NCBI GenBank assembly: GCA_015222805.1
Contig: JADFVZ010000008.1
Coordinates: forward strand, 1 to 37,088
Direction of reading: 5' to 3'
DNA: 37,088 bases
From: Pseudomonadota bacterium
GTDB lineage: Bacteria; Pseudomonadota; Gammaproteobacteria; Xanthomonadales; SZUA-36
In this document: in pieces, positions 28,641-36,972 of the stretch
How positions within the stretch are numbered: the stretch's first letter is position 1
How the letters are laid out: each line of letters begins with the position of its first letter
Made by a program: the position numbers and the translations under genes
Notes under the pieces: model-generated
Databases searched by the model: none
What the model was told of the DNA's origin: nothing
What the model saw: only the letters and a program-made list of their open reading frames with translations

Positions 28641-29528
28641 TCAGCCTTCGCCGGCAACACAATTAGGGTTTACAAAAGCAGAATACTGACCCCAAAGCTG
28701 CCAGCCTTCTGATTGTTGGCGCACATAAGGATCAAAAAAACCAGCCAGCGACTGCATCGCCTGTGCCAGGTTAAGGTTCTCAGGCAAAACAGTACCAATA
28801 ACCAGCTTCCGGCGCCCGGTATTAAAATCCAGGGTCATTACGTAAGGCACAACCTGCTGGCCCAGGCTGCGGCTTAAGTCTATCAAGCCGCTGGCAAAAT
28901 AGGTCGTTTGCCCAAGGAAATCAACGCTCAATGTGTTTTTATTGCTAGGAACATCTATAAGTACCAACTGGTTGGTATTCGTCTCGAGCCCGTGTTTGAA
29001 TCGTTGCCGCAACCCAGGCCCAGTATGTGTAATTGGTCCGCCCCCGGCATCTACTATGGCATGCTCATAAGCCTTCAAATAGGCTTGCATCGGCCGACTA
29101 AATGAACTTTCCCATTCTGCATGGGGACGCAGCACCATTGATATTGGTGCCCTGCTCAGGTTGATATGGCGCAGGGCCCAGAGACCAGCCCCATAATGCA
29201 TGCTGCTAGCCACAAAGGGGATTGTTGCGGGCCACTCACCTTTAACATCTACATAGCGCTTAATCCAGCCTCGGCCGCGGAAACGGCAGAGCCAGGGATC
29301 TGCTGCATCGACGATTTTATAAAGCCGGTAGTGGCGTTCCCAAACGCTGTCTGCAGTAAAGCGATCGGTAGAGTTCACTGCTGCAACAGCCAGCTCAGCC
29401 TCCTCCTTAAACAACCAGCTAAAGCGTGAAAAGCCGCGGGCAAGGCGGAAAAACAAAGGCCAGGGCAGCAGCACTGCCAGGCTCGGTATGAGCAGTAACG
29501 CTATTATTTGGCCCCGCAACCGGATCAT
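28641..29528 (-). CDS. LpxL-like acyltransferase-fold protein lacking the catalytic acid
   Basis: This 295-residue protein has an N-terminal membrane segment (8-28) and an overall layout like lipid A acyltransferases (PF03279-like): 'FVASSMHYGAGLWALRHI', then 'ISMVLRPHAEWESSF', 'LVLIDVPSNKN...VDFLGQTTYFASG' and 'VVPYVMTLDFNTGRRKLVIG'. At the expected H-x4-(D/E) site the histidine is present (His111) but the acidic position is Leu116, so classical catalysis is doubtful. It may be a degenerate or repurposed member. It lies 3 bases after the deacetylase gene and is the last gene of a three-gene minus-strand set. The function is unknown and the homology call is by pattern only. Confidence 0.6.
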   Translation of the reverse strand: MIRLRGQIIALLLIPSLAVLLPWPLFFRLARGFSRFSWLFKEEAELAVAAVNSTDRFTADSVWERHYRLYKIVDAADPWLCRFRGRGWIKRYVDVKGEWPATIPFVASSMHYGAGLWALRHINLSRAPISMVLRPHAEWESSFSRPMQAYLKAYEHAIVDAGGGPITHTGPGLRQRFKHGLETNTNQLVLIDVPSNKNTLSVDFLGQTTYFASGLIDLSRSLGQQVVPYVMTLDFNTGRRKLVIGTVLPENLNLAQAMQSLAGFFDPYVRQQSEGWQLWGQYSAFVNPNCVAGEG

Positions 29529-29531
29529 GTT

Positions 29532-30386
29532 TCAGGCCGGGCCTGTAGCTAGCTGGTTGTTCAGCAATGCCGTAAACTGCTCTGGTGCCTGCCAATCCCG
29601 ACCACAAACATAACGTGGCAAATTCCATCGGTCTGAACTGCGAACCACGTGTTCAGGCTCCGTGCTGAATGCTGCACGAATCCCGGTGGTTGAACGATTT
29701 TCCGGCAAATATTCTTCCCGGATATAGTTGCTGGCCGAACCAAAGGGATAGGCGAAAAACTCCGGCGTTTTGACCTGCAGCACTGCTGCAATTTTCTGGT
29801 TGGCAAGAAGCACCTGCTGTTCACACTGGGCATAATCATCCACGCTTTCAAAGCGTGCGAATGGAACCGGTTTATCAGGATCATCTGAGGTCATTGCCTG
29901 CTTGTGATCCCATCCATGACTCTGGATATCGATCAAACCTTCAGCCTGGACCGCAGCCCACCAGTCGTCTTCCATCCAGCCAAGGCCAAAAAGTGATTTT
30001 CTATCAATTTGACGACGGTCGAACTCGCTGGCAATTACAAATGAAGTAACCACAAAGTTCTTACCGGCGCTATCGGGATGCTGTTTTTGAAACGCCCTGA
30101 GAATGTTTAAGAATGATACCTGCACACCATGGGGCGGAAATTCAAGATCTTCGATTTCCAGCAAACAGCCATCATCAAAAGTGATACAGACACCATTTTC
30201 TATGGCAGCATCACCCAGGTCACCCATCAGCCAGTCAACCAGCGTTGTCAGGGGAATAACCCTTTTACCCATGGCGTATATATGCACCAGGTCTTCAGCA
30301 AGTGAGATATGGTCGTTTTTACCATACTCATTCGCAAATATATTCGGCGAGTGGTAAGTAAGTACAGGGCAGGCTAAAGAGCTCAC
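29532..30386 (-). CDS. Polysaccharide deacetylase family protein (NodB-like)
   Basis: This 284-residue protein has a carbohydrate esterase family 4-like fold. 'PVLTYHS' lies at the start, the catalytic-base/metal motif 'TFDDG' at residues 69-73, and the metal motif 'SHGWDH' with His157 and His161. A late 'FFAYPFGSASNYI' corresponds to motif 3. It would remove acetyl groups from an N-acetylated sugar. No signal peptide is visible, so it may act in the cytoplasm on a nucleotide- or lipid-linked sugar. The GTG start is preceded by GAGG, overlapping the stop of the methyltransferase gene 12 bases upstream. Confidence 0.85.
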   Translation of the reverse strand: MSSLACPVLTYHSPNIFANEYGKNDHISLAEDLVHIYAMGKRVIPLTTLVDWLMGDLGDAAIENGVCITFDDGCLLEIEDLEFPPHGVQVSFLNILRAFQKQHPDSAGKNFVVTSFVIASEFDRRQIDRKSLFGLGWMEDDWWAAVQAEGLIDIQSHGWDHKQAMTSDDPDKPVPFARFESVDDYAQCEQQVLLANQKIAAVLQVKTPEFFAYPFGSASNYIREEYLPENRSTTGIRAAFSTEPEHVVRSSDRWNLPRYVCGRDWQAPEQFTALLNNQLATGPA

Positions 30387-30398
30387 CCGAAAACAGCC

Positions 30399-30977
30399 TC
30401 ATGCATCAACTGGCTTTCCACATTCAAAATACATATAGGTCGCATTTTCAGGCGTGCGTACATCAAGCCCGCTTAAGGCGGCTACCGAAGACTGTTGGTA
30501 ACCAACCTCCTGTGATTGAAACCCGCTTTCATCCAGCAGCTTCATCAGGGTAGGGCTGTCATACATAAATTTATGTAAATTACGAATACCAATATTGATT
30601 ACTTCGGCACTGGTTTTTAATTTCAACGGGATTTCCACTTCTCGCTGCCATAATGCCGCCAGCTGATTTTCCCCACGCTCGGCATCATCTAAATAAGCGC
30701 TTAATAAACGGCGCAAATCGGGGGTTAACAGCCGCATATAACCCCCTGGCTTCAGGATCCTGAAGCATTCATTGAGAAAATGCTCACCCGCAGGCAGGTC
30801 AAACTGGCAGAGTACGCCTTCGCTGTGAATGTAATCCACACTGGCGTCGTCGAACGGGAAGCGCTGGGTCAAATCAGCCACAACCTCGGGCTTAAAGTCC
30901 GCTTCGTAATCAACATTAATCCAGCCCGGCATAAGGTGGGGGCCGCTGCCAAGATGTACTTTTACTGGCTCTGTCAT
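30399..30977 (-). CDS. Class I SAM-dependent methyltransferase (type 11-like)
   Basis: This 192-residue protein begins 'TEPVKVHLGSGPHLMPGWINVDY', a SAM-binding motif I variant found in glycan-associated methyltransferases. 'FPFDDASVDYIHSEGVLCQF' and 'ECFRILKPGGYMRLLTPDL' follow, as in the Methyltransf_11 group. The ATG at 30977 is preferred because the upstream in-frame extension to 31103 runs into the pyrophosphatase gene and is not conserved-looking. The substrate is unknown. It is the first gene of the set with the deacetylase and the LpxL-like protein, 34 bases downstream of ppa. Confidence 0.8.
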   Translation of the reverse strand: MTEPVKVHLGSGPHLMPGWINVDYEADFKPEVVADLTQRFPFDDASVDYIHSEGVLCQFDLPAGEHFLNECFRILKPGGYMRLLTPDLRRLLSAYLDDAERGENQLAALWQREVEIPLKLKTSAEVINIGIRNLHKFMYDSPTLMKLLDESGFQSQEVGYQQSSVAALSGLDVRTPENATYMYFECGKPVDA

Positions 30978-31011
30978 GATGCTGCCCGCCTGGCCCGGAA
31001 TAAATTCAACA

Positions 31012-31560
31012 CTAGAAATTCGGTGTTTCCGGTTCGGCTTTATAACGCTCAATAGAATCAAGGATTTCCTGACGCGCAGCATCAACACCCTGCCAGCCGT
31101 CAATTTTCACCCATTTGCCGCGCTCGAGGTCTTTATAATGTTCAAAAAAGTGGGAGATGGTATCCAGCAACATATCCGGCAAGTCACGCACGTCGTTTAC
31201 ATGGCGGTAGTAACCGGTAACACTGTCTACGGGTACGGCAATCAGCTTGGCATCCTCACCGGATTCATCTTCCATGTGCAGCACACCTACCGGGCGGCAC
31301 TGGATAATTGACCCGGGTACCAACGGCAACGGCATAACCACCAGCACATCTACCGGATCGCCATCGCCGCACAATGTGTGGGGTACATAGCCATAGTTGC
31401 AGGGGTAATGCATGGAAGTTTTGAGCATGCGATCGACAAAAATTGCGCCGGATTTTTTATCCACTTCATATTTTACAGCCGGGCTGTTCATCGGGATTTC
31501 GACAACTACATTGATATCGTTGGGGATATCATGCCCTGGAGGCACTAGATCAAAACTCAT
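31012..31560 (-). CDS. ppa: Soluble inorganic pyrophosphatase (family I)
   Basis: This 182-residue cytoplasmic enzyme hydrolyses PPi to phosphate with Mg2+. The family I signature '[10 protein letters not shown]' (metal aspartates, about residues 68-77) is intact. '[17 protein letters not shown]' and '[13 protein letters not shown]' hold substrate lysine, arginine and tyrosine residues, and '[20 protein letters not shown]' lies near the C-terminus. The length is close to E. coli Ppa (176). The ATG at 31560 has AAGGA 7 bases upstream and is preferred over an upstream in-frame start at 31626. It is divergent from the membrane pyrophosphatase gene. Confidence 0.97.
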   Translation of the reverse strand: MSFDLVPPGHDIPNDINVVVEIPMNSPAVKYEVDKKSGAIFVDRMLKTSMHYPCNYGYVPHTLCGDGDPVDVLVVMPLPLVPGSIIQCRPVGVLHMEDESGEDAKLIAVPVDSVTGYYRHVNDVRDLPDMLLDTISHFFEHYKDLERGKWVKIDGWQGVDAARQEILDSIERYKAEPETPNF

Positions 31561-31567
31561 GGGGTAA

Positions 31568-31572
31568 TCCTT
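31568..31572 (-). promoter_or_regulatory. Ribosome binding site deciding the ppa start
   Basis: AAGGA on the minus strand lies 7 bases before ATG 31560. The family-typical N-terminus '[10 protein letters not shown]' begins there. Confidence 0.75.
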
Positions 31573-31596
31573 AAATAAATTGCATTTGAATGACGA

Positions 31597-31602
31597 ATTA
31601 TA
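31597..31602 (-). promoter_or_regulatory. Candidate -10 box for ppa
   Basis: TATAAT on the minus strand lies about 37 bases before the ppa ATG. TTGAAA lies upstream but only 14 bases away, so the -35 is uncertain. Confidence 0.35.
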
Positions 31603-31643
31603 CCGCTTTGTCGAACTTTCAACCACTTAAGGCGGTTAAACAA

Positions 31644-31672
31644 TTGCCGAGACCCTTAACTATGCCTACAAT
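31644..31672 (+). promoter_or_regulatory. Candidate sigma-70 promoter for the membrane pyrophosphatase
   Basis: TTGCCG (31644-31649) and TACAAT (31667-31672) have a 17-base spacer and match the consensus at 4 of 6 and 5 of 6 positions. The -10 lies inside the dyad GCCTA-caa-TAGGC (31664-31676), which could be an operator. The predicted leader is about 70 bases. Confidence 0.45.
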
Positions 31673-31747
31673 AGGCGGGATTTATTAAATATCGGCAAAA
31701 ACACTAACTACCGATACCTGTAAACACTAAAAACCGAGAGAGAGGAT

Positions 31748-33757
31748 ATGACACAAACACTGATCCCACCCATTCTAGGGGTACTGGGGCTGCTGGCAGC
31801 ACTGGTAATTTACATGATGATGAAGGCCAACCCGGCAGGTGAGGGCAAGGTTGCCGAGATTGCTGCCGAGATTCACAAAGGTGCGATGGTCTTTATGCGC
31901 CGTGAGTACAGCATCCTGGCCCTGTTTGCCATTGCTATTACTATGGCATTATTTATATTTTTCCCCTCCTGGCATACCGCTGTCGCCTATGTTTCAGGCG
32001 CGCTGGCTTCGGCCACAGCCGGTTATATCGGCATGTTTGCTGCCACCAAGGCCAATGTTCGTACCACGGTTGCGGCGGCAGATAAGGGCGAAGCCGCGGC
32101 TTTATCCATCGCCTTCTTTGGCGGCTCCATCATGGGTTTAACCGTTGCCTCCATGGGCCTGCTGGGACTGGGCCTTCTCTATTATTTCTTTGGTGCCGAG
32201 CACGCTGAAGCCATTCACGGCTTTGGCATGGGTGCATCAACTGTTGCCCTGTTCTCGCGTGTTGGCGGCGGCATCTTTACCAAGAGTGCGGACGTTGGTG
32301 CTGACCTTGTAGGTAAAATCGAAGCCGGTATTCCTGAAGATGATCCACGCAACCCCGGTGTAATTGCCGATAACGTGGGTGATAACGTGGGTGATGTGGC
32401 CGGTATGGGTTCGGATATTTTTGAATCTTATGTCGGCTCTATGATCGCCACCATTGCGATTGCATCAGCCGCACTGGGATCCAGCATTCTCGGGGGACAA
32501 AGCGATCTAATGTTCCTGCCGCTGGCATTGGCCTCGGTGGGCCTGATCTGCTCAATTTTAGGTATTTTGCTAGTGCGGATGATGTCGGCTAAAGCCCCTG
32601 CCAGTGCATTGCGCTATGGTACTTTCACCGCGGCGGTATTGTTCATCATTGCAGCCTATGTGGTCATTAGCCAACTGGGAATAGCGACTGCAGTTTGGTG
32701 GTGTGTGGTAGCCGGTGCCGTTGGCGGTATTGGTATTGGCCTGATCACCGAGTACTACACCGGTGGCGCCCCCGTGCGTAAACTGGCTAAAGATGGTGAA
32801 ACCGGCCCGGCAACAGTGATGATATCCGGCCTGGCGCTCGGTATGGAATCTGTTGTGGTACCGGTATTGATCATCGCCGGCATTATTTTCGTCACCTCAT
32901 GGGTATTGCCTGCTGGCGCCGGCGTATATGGTGTCGGCATCGGTGCCGTTGGCATGCTGGCAACCGTTGGCATCACCATGGCGATTGATGCCTATGGTCC
33001 GGTTGCAGATAACGCAGGCGGTATCGCTGAAATGGCGGGCCTGGGTGAAGAGGTGCGCAAAATCACTGACGGTCTGGATGAAGTAGGTAATACCACTGCT
33101 GCCATCGGTAAAGGTTTTGCCATTGGCGCTGCCGGGCTTGCCGCGCTGGCAATTATTGCCGCCTTTATTGAAGTCGTTTCAGCCAATATTGTTGGTTTTA
33201 GTCTGGACATCAGCAACCCCAAAGTACTGATGGGTATGTTTATCGGCGGTATCTTCCCGTTCCTGGTATCAGCGATCACCATGCGTGCGGTAGGCGATGC
33301 AGCCTTTGAAATGATCAAGGAAATCCGCCGCCAGTTCAAAGAAATCCCTGGACTGATGGAAGGTACAGCAAAGCCGGATAATGAGCGTTGCATAGAAATT
33401 GCCACTTCTGCTGCGCTACGGAAAATGATCCTGCCGGGTGCCCTGGCAATCCTCGCACCGCCGGTTGTCGGCTTCCTCCTCGGTGCGGCTGCACTGGGCG
33501 GCATGCTCACCGGCGCTTTAATCACCTGCGTATTGATGGCGCTGATGATGGCTAATGCCGGTGGTGCCTGGGACAACGCCAAAAAGCATGTTGAAAAAGG
33601 TAACTTAGGCGGTAAAGGCTCCGACACCCATCACGCAGTCGTGGTTGGCGATACCGTTGGCGACCCGTTCAAAGATACATCAGGTCCTGCGATGAACATT
33701 TTGATTAATGTGATGGCGATTGTCAGCCTGGTAATTGCTCCGCTGTTAACTTTCTAA
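31748..33757 (+). CDS. hppA: Membrane-bound ion-pumping pyrophosphatase, K+-dependent type
   Basis: This 669-residue protein has about sixteen transmembrane helices and would couple PPi hydrolysis to export of H+ or Na+. Hallmarks are '[51 protein letters not shown]' (PPi/Mg2+ site, about residues 172-222, quoted here by its two halves '[18 protein letters not shown]' and '[12 protein letters not shown]'), '[15 protein letters not shown]', '[12 protein letters not shown]' and '[16 protein letters not shown]'. At the K+-dependence position the '[10 protein letters not shown]' motif has alanine (Ala451), not lysine, which indicates the K+-dependent subfamily. The pumped ion is not resolved. AGAGAGAGGA precedes the ATG. 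Confidence 0.97.
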   Translation: MTQTLIPPILGVLGLLAALVIYMMMKANPAGEGKVAEIAAEIHKGAMVFMRREYSILALFAIAITMALFIFFPSWHTAVAYVSGALASATAGYIGMFAATKANVRTTVAAADKGEAAALSIAFFGGSIMGLTVASMGLLGLGLLYYFFGAEHAEAIHGFGMGASTVALFSRVGGGIFTKSADVGADLVGKIEAGIPEDDPRNPGVIADNVGDNVGDVAGMGSDIFESYVGSMIATIAIASAALGSSILGGQSDLMFLPLALASVGLICSILGILLVRMMSAKAPASALRYGTFTAAVLFIIAAYVVISQLGIATAVWWCVVAGAVGGIGIGLITEYYTGGAPVRKLAKDGETGPATVMISGLALGMESVVVPVLIIAGIIFVTSWVLPAGAGVYGVGIGAVGMLATVGITMAIDAYGPVADNAGGIAEMAGLGEEVRKITDGLDEVGNTTAAIGKGFAIGAAGLAALAIIAAFIEVVSANIVGFSLDISNPKVLMGMFIGGIFPFLVSAITMRAVGDAAFEMIKEIRRQFKEIPGLMEGTAKPDNERCIEIATSAALRKMILPGALAILAPPVVGFLLGAAALGGMLTGALITCVLMALMMANAGGAWDNAKKHVEKGNLGGKGSDTHHAVVVGDTVGDPFKDTSGPAMNILINVMAIVSLVIAPLLTF

Positions 33758-33774
33758 AACTTAACAACGGCAAT

Positions 33775-33811
33775 AAAAAAAGCCCCCGATCGTAAGACCG
33801 GGGGCTTTTTT
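33775..33811. terminator. Bidirectional Rho-independent terminator
   Basis: The stem GCCCCCG (33782-33788) / CGGGGGC (33799-33805), with a 10-base loop, is flanked by an A-run on the left and a T-run on the right. It can therefore terminate the membrane pyrophosphatase (+) and the slipin-NfeD operon (-), which converge here. Confidence 0.93.
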
Positions 33812-33834
33812 GTGTGTAGGCAAATTAAAGCTGT

Positions 33835-34281
33835 TTAGCCGGCAGCTTCTACCACCAGAACCACACCTTCGGTATCCACCACTTTTACCTTATTGCCGAC
33901 CGACATATCCAGGCCTTTAACCCGCCAGGTGGAATCATCCACACTAACCTTGCCGGTACCGTTAACGATCGCCTCTTCGAGGGTAAATACCCGGCCTACA
34001 TACTGCTGGCCGCGCTGGTTTAACAGTGGGTGGTCACTGAGCGGACGGTTTTTCTCCCGATAACGACGCCACAGGATAATAGTCACCAGCGACAGCACCA
34101 CAAACATCACCAACTGCAGTTCCAGCGGCATGCCCGGTACCACCAGCAGCATCAAACCCACCAACACTGCTGCTATACCCATCCACATAAAGAAGAAGGT
34201 AGGTACTGATAACTCAATAATCAGCAGTATACCGGCGGCAATCCACCAATGCCAAAATACAATATGTTCAAAGAAATCCAT
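33835..34281 (-). CDS. NfeD family membrane protein
   Basis: This 148-residue protein has two to three N-terminal transmembrane helices (about 10-27, 30-48 and 55-70) and a soluble C-terminal OB-fold domain. The OB domain includes 'YVGRVFTLEEAIVNGTGKVSVDDSTWRVKG' (about 92-121; conserved core 'GTGKVSVDDSTWRV'). This is the short NfeD type that pairs with SPFH/slipin proteins in membrane microdomains, like E. coli YbbK beside QmcA. It starts 11 bases after the slipin gene, with AGGGAG as ribosome site, and forms a two-gene operon. Confidence 0.9.
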   Translation of the reverse strand: MDFFEHIVFWHWWIAAGILLIIELSVPTFFFMWMGIAAVLVGLMLLVVPGMPLELQLVMFVVLSLVTIILWRRYREKNRPLSDHPLLNQRGQQYVGRVFTLEEAIVNGTGKVSVDDSTWRVKGLDMSVGNKVKVVDTEGVVLVVEAAG

Positions 34282-34292
34282 CAGCCCGCTCC

Positions 34293-35213
34293 CTATTTAT
34301 CCTTACCAAAGGTTTCTTTGGCAATTTCACCGATACCGGCAAGACTGCCAAGGATGGCGGTTGCCTCCATGGGCAGCAACAGGGTTTTCTGGTTATCACT
34401 GTTGGCAAAAGCTTCCAGTGCACCAACATATTTCTGTGCGACAAAATAATTAATCGCCTGAACATCACCACTGGCAATAGCTTCTGATACAACCCGGGTC
34501 GCTTTGGCTTCAGCTTCAGCCAACCGTTCACGCGCTTCGGCGTCACGGAAAGCAGATTCCTGACGACCTTCGGCTTCCAGGATAGCCGCACGCTTTTCAC
34601 CGTCAGCTTCCAGGATAGCCGCCTGTTTGATACCTTCTGCCTCAAGGATAGTGGCACGTTTTTCCCGCTCGGCTTTCATCTGCCGGGCCATGGATTGCAC
34701 CATGTCCTGCTGCGGTGAAATATCCTTAATTTCAATACGGGTTACTTTCACACCCCAGGGCGTAGTCGCTTCATCAACTACCGACAACAGCCGATGGTTG
34801 ATAGAATCGCGCTGCGATAATGACTCATCCAGGTCCATCGAACCCAGTACCGTACGGATATTGGTCATAGTCAGGTTAAGAATGGCATATTCAAGGTTGT
34901 TCACTTCATAAGCCGCCTTGGCCGCATCCAGTACCTGGTAAAAAACCACCCCGTCTACTGTCAGCACGGCGTTATCCTTTGAAATAACCTCCTGTGACGG
35001 AACATTTAGCACCTGCTCCATCATGTTTACCTTGCGTCCGATCGCAAAAATAAACGGTATCATCAGGTGAAAGCCCGGCTGGAAAGTTGATACATAGCGC
35101 CCGAAACGCTCAACTGTGTAGTTATAACCCTGGCGCACGGTAACAACCGACTTTGCCAACACGACAACGCCAAGTACAACTAAAATAATTGCCCAGATAA
35201 AAACAGTTTCCAT
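34293..35213 (-). CDS. SPFH-domain slipin/stomatin-like protein (QmcA type)
   Basis: This 306-residue protein has an N-terminal membrane anchor (2-21). The SPFH/band-7 domain follows (about 22-185; '[22 protein letters not shown]', '[16 protein letters not shown]', '[16 protein letters not shown]'). A coiled-coil region rich in Ala/Glu (about 185-250) then precedes a short C-terminal helix. The coiled coil contains three 11-residue repeats around 'AILEAEG'. Slipins oligomerise into membrane scaffolds that influence protease or lipid-domain organisation. A strong AGGGG ribosome site lies 7-8 bases before ATG. It is the first gene of the operon with NfeD. Confidence 0.93.
   Translation of the reverse strand: METVFIWAIILVVLGVVVLAKSVVTVRQGYNYTVERFGRYVSTFQPGFHLMIPFIFAIGRKVNMMEQVLNVPSQEVISKDNAVLTVDGVVFYQVLDAAKAAYEVNNLEYAILNLTMTNIRTVLGSMDLDESLSQRDSINHRLLSVVDEATTPWGVKVTRIEIKDISPQQDMVQSMARQMKAEREKRATILEAEGIKQAAILEADGEKRAAILEAEGRQESAFRDAEARERLAEAEAKATRVVSEAIASGDVQAINYFVAQKYVGALEAFANSDNQKTLLLPMEATAILGSLAGIGEIAKETFGKDK
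34573..34655 (-). repeat. 33-base tandem coding repeat in the slipin gene
   Basis: A 17-base core GCTTCCAGGATAGCCGC occurs at 34573-34589 and 34606-34622, and a diverged copy lies at 34639-34655, each 33 bases apart. They encode the 11-residue hendecad repeats ([11 protein letters not shown]-like) of the coiled coil. Confidence 0.85.
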
Positions 35214-35251
35214 AATCGATCCCCTCGATAGAGTTTAAATTAAAAAGCCAC

Positions 35252-35269
35252 GCGCTGATTTACCAGCGC
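35252..35269. repeat. Inverted repeat in the slipin leader
   Basis: GCGCTG-atttac-CAGCGC (6-base arms, 6-base loop) lies 39-56 bases upstream of the slipin ATG. On the minus strand it is followed after a few bases by TTTTT, resembling a weak attenuator. No leader peptide was found. Confidence 0.4.
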
Positions 35270-35318
35270 AATGTGACTTATCCCAACACCATGTTATACC
35301 CAACCGTATAATAAAGTC

Positions 35319-36077
35319 ATGAGCCAGAAGTCACAACCAGATCAGCGCCCTGGAAAACCAGAAACAGACCGCCTTTTTAGCCGGCATGAAGGTCAGTCTT
35401 TTCAGTTCGATGAGAAGGTGGTAAAAGTCTTTCCAGATATGATCAACCGCTCAGTCCCCGGTTACAGCCTGATTGTGCCCATGCTTGGCTTGCTCGCCCG
35501 GCGCTTTGTTCAGGCCGACAGTGTTGTTTATGATCTTGGCAGTTCGCTGGGGGCAGCCAGCCTTGCGGTTCGCCATGCGATTAAAACGGATGACGTGGAT
35601 ATTGTCGCTGTGGATAATTCAGCCTCCATGGTAGACAAGTTTCGTGAGTTGCTGCAACAGGACCCCGGCAGTATTCCGGTTGATGTGCGCCTGATGGATA
35701 TTGAAGATTGTGAAACCGTTGATGCCAGCCTGGTGATCCTGAACTTTACCCTGCAGTTTATCAAAATGGATAAACGCCTGGACTTGCTCCAGCGGATCTA
35801 TCAGAACCTGAAGCCGGGTGGCGCATTGCTGCTATCAGAAAAAATATGCTTCGAAGACCAACAAAGCCAACAGCTGCAAATTGACTGGCACCACGACTTT
35901 AAACGCAGCCAGGGTTACAGTGACCTCGAAGTTGCGAATAAACGCAATGCACTGGAAAATGTATTGATACCCGAAAGCCTTGAAACCCATCGGCAGAGGC
36001 TAGGGCAGGCAGGCTTTGAAACCATCATCCCCTGGTTTCAATGTTTCAATTTTATTTCACTGGTCGCGATAAAGTAA
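35319..36077 (+). CDS. cmoA: Carboxy-S-adenosyl-L-methionine synthase
   Basis: This 252-residue enzyme makes carboxy-SAM from SAM and prephenate for tRNA wobble uridine (cmo5U34) modification. The sequence tracks E. coli CmoA closely: 'FDEKVVKVFPDMINRSVPGYSLI', 'VYDLGSSLGAASLAVR' (SAM motif I), 'ILNFTLQFI', 'LKPGGALLLSEKICFED', 'HHDFKRSQGYSDLEV' and 'WFQCFNFISLVAIK'. E. coli has 'DLGCSLGAA'; here the cysteine is Ser. An N-terminal extension of about 15 polar residues precedes the conserved start. The partner gene cmoB is not within this window. Confidence 0.95.
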   Translation: MSQKSQPDQRPGKPETDRLFSRHEGQSFQFDEKVVKVFPDMINRSVPGYSLIVPMLGLLARRFVQADSVVYDLGSSLGAASLAVRHAIKTDDVDIVAVDNSASMVDKFRELLQQDPGSIPVDVRLMDIEDCETVDASLVILNFTLQFIKMDKRLDLLQRIYQNLKPGGALLLSEKICFEDQQSQQLQIDWHHDFKRSQGYSDLEVANKRNALENVLIPESLETHRQRLGQAGFETIIPWFQCFNFISLVAIK

Positions 36078-36101
36078 TAAATCCCTTCACGCCACAAACC
36101 C

Positions 36102-36182
36102 TGTCGTCCCGGCCCCCGAGCCGGGATCTCATAGAGCACCGTGCTATTCGTCAGGAGGTACCGGCTCGAGGCCGGCATGACA
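36102..36182. repeat. 81-base palindromic repeat between convergent genes
   Basis: The left end TGTCGTCCCGGCC (36102-36114) and the reverse complement of the right end (36170-36182) agree at 11 of 13 positions. Each arm also folds on itself (CCCGGC/GCCGGG at 36108-36125; CCGGC/GCCGG at 36161-36175), and AGCAC-c-GTGCT lies in the middle (36135-36145). This resembles the widespread 'GTCATCCCGGC' class of dispersed intergenic repeats. It lies between the 3' ends of cmoA (+) and the amidotransferase (-). Confidence 0.7.
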
Positions 36183-36191
36183 AACTTCTTT

Positions 36192-36893
36192 TCAGCCTTC
36201 AAGCAACGCCGCAAAAGTTTCCAACAGCCCCCAGGCCTGCGGTGTTTCGCATACTTCGCCCAGTAGTTCATTCGCATCAAGGCCTTCTGCCAGTAGTGCT
36301 TCCCGGCGAATATCAATATAACTACGCATAATATCGGCATCAAACTCCGGATGAAACTGCACACCCCAGGCATTTTCCGAAAACCGCAGCAGGTGGTGGG
36401 GGTCCTGTGCGGTGATAGCTAAAACCTCGGCCCCTGCGGGCAGCGTGAGCACCGCTTCTTCATGGCTGGTTTGCACAAAAACCGGATCATGCAGCCCTTG
36501 CAGTAACGGGTCAGCCGAACAACCTGGCCCCAGTTGCAAAAGCTTGCTACCAATTTCCCTGCCACGAGGATTAGGTCCGACAACTGCACCGAGTGCCTGT
36601 GCAAGCAACTGGTGTCCATAACAAACGCCAAGCACCGGCACACCATCAGCAACCGCCCCCGCCAACCAGGTTGCCGCTTTTTCACTCCAGTCCAGCCGCT
36701 GGCTGACCATCGAACCGGAGCCGGTTACCACCACTCCGGAATAGTTTTGGTTGCTGTCGGAAACCGAAACCTGTGCATCATGTACCACCACCTGCATTCC
36801 CAGCCCGGCAGTAAACCAGTCCTCAAAATTACCCCGGCGAGACTGGATAGCCGGCAGTGTTTGCCCAACCTTGAGGATCAATATCGGCTTCAT
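36192..36893 (-). CDS. Class I glutamine amidotransferase domain protein
   Basis: This 233-residue stand-alone GATase1 domain, similar to the GuaA amidotransferase-like group, has a complete catalytic triad: Cys91 in 'GVCYGHQLLAQALG', and His181 and Glu183 in 'WGVQFHPEFD'. 'GVVVTGSGSMVSQRLDW' lies near the oxyanion region. It should release ammonia from glutamine or hydrolyse a gamma-glutamyl bond. The synthase partner is not encoded next to it, so the substrate is unknown. The ATG at 36893 lacks a clear ribosome site. It is divergent from glyQ. Confidence 0.88.
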   Translation of the reverse strand: MKPILILKVGQTLPAIQSRRGNFEDWFTAGLGMQVVVHDAQVSVSDSNQNYSGVVVTGSGSMVSQRLDWSEKAATWLAGAVADGVPVLGVCYGHQLLAQALGAVVGPNPRGREIGSKLLQLGPGCSADPLLQGLHDPVFVQTSHEEAVLTLPAGAEVLAITAQDPHHLLRFSENAWGVQFHPEFDADIMRSYIDIRREALLAEGLDANELLGEVCETPQAWGLLETFAALLEG

Positions 36894-36928
36894 ATCAGTA
36901 ACAGCGTCCTGTTTGAGTTCATCTGTAT

Positions 36929-36959
36929 AGTATAAGGTGAATAATTACCGAGAACTCAA
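36929..36959 (-). promoter_or_regulatory. Candidate promoter of the amidotransferase gene
   Basis: On the minus strand TTGAGT (36954-36959) and TATACT (36929-36934) are 19 bases apart, a loose spacing. The -10 is 35 bases before the ATG. Confidence 0.3.
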
Positions 36960-36972
36960 GCCGGCAACTGGC

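Noticed and set aside
30978-31103. 42-residue N-terminal extension of the minus-strand methyltransferase
   Set aside because: It would overlap the pyrophosphatase gene and has no family-like sequence. ATG 30977 starts directly before the SAM motif.
31561-31626. 22-residue extension of inorganic pyrophosphatase
   Set aside because: The strong ribosome site and conserved N-terminus are at 31560, and the extension covers the promoter region.
32992-33627. 211-codon frame opposite the membrane pyrophosphatase
   Set aside because: It is a shadow ORF produced by GC-biased third positions, with no recognisable protein features.
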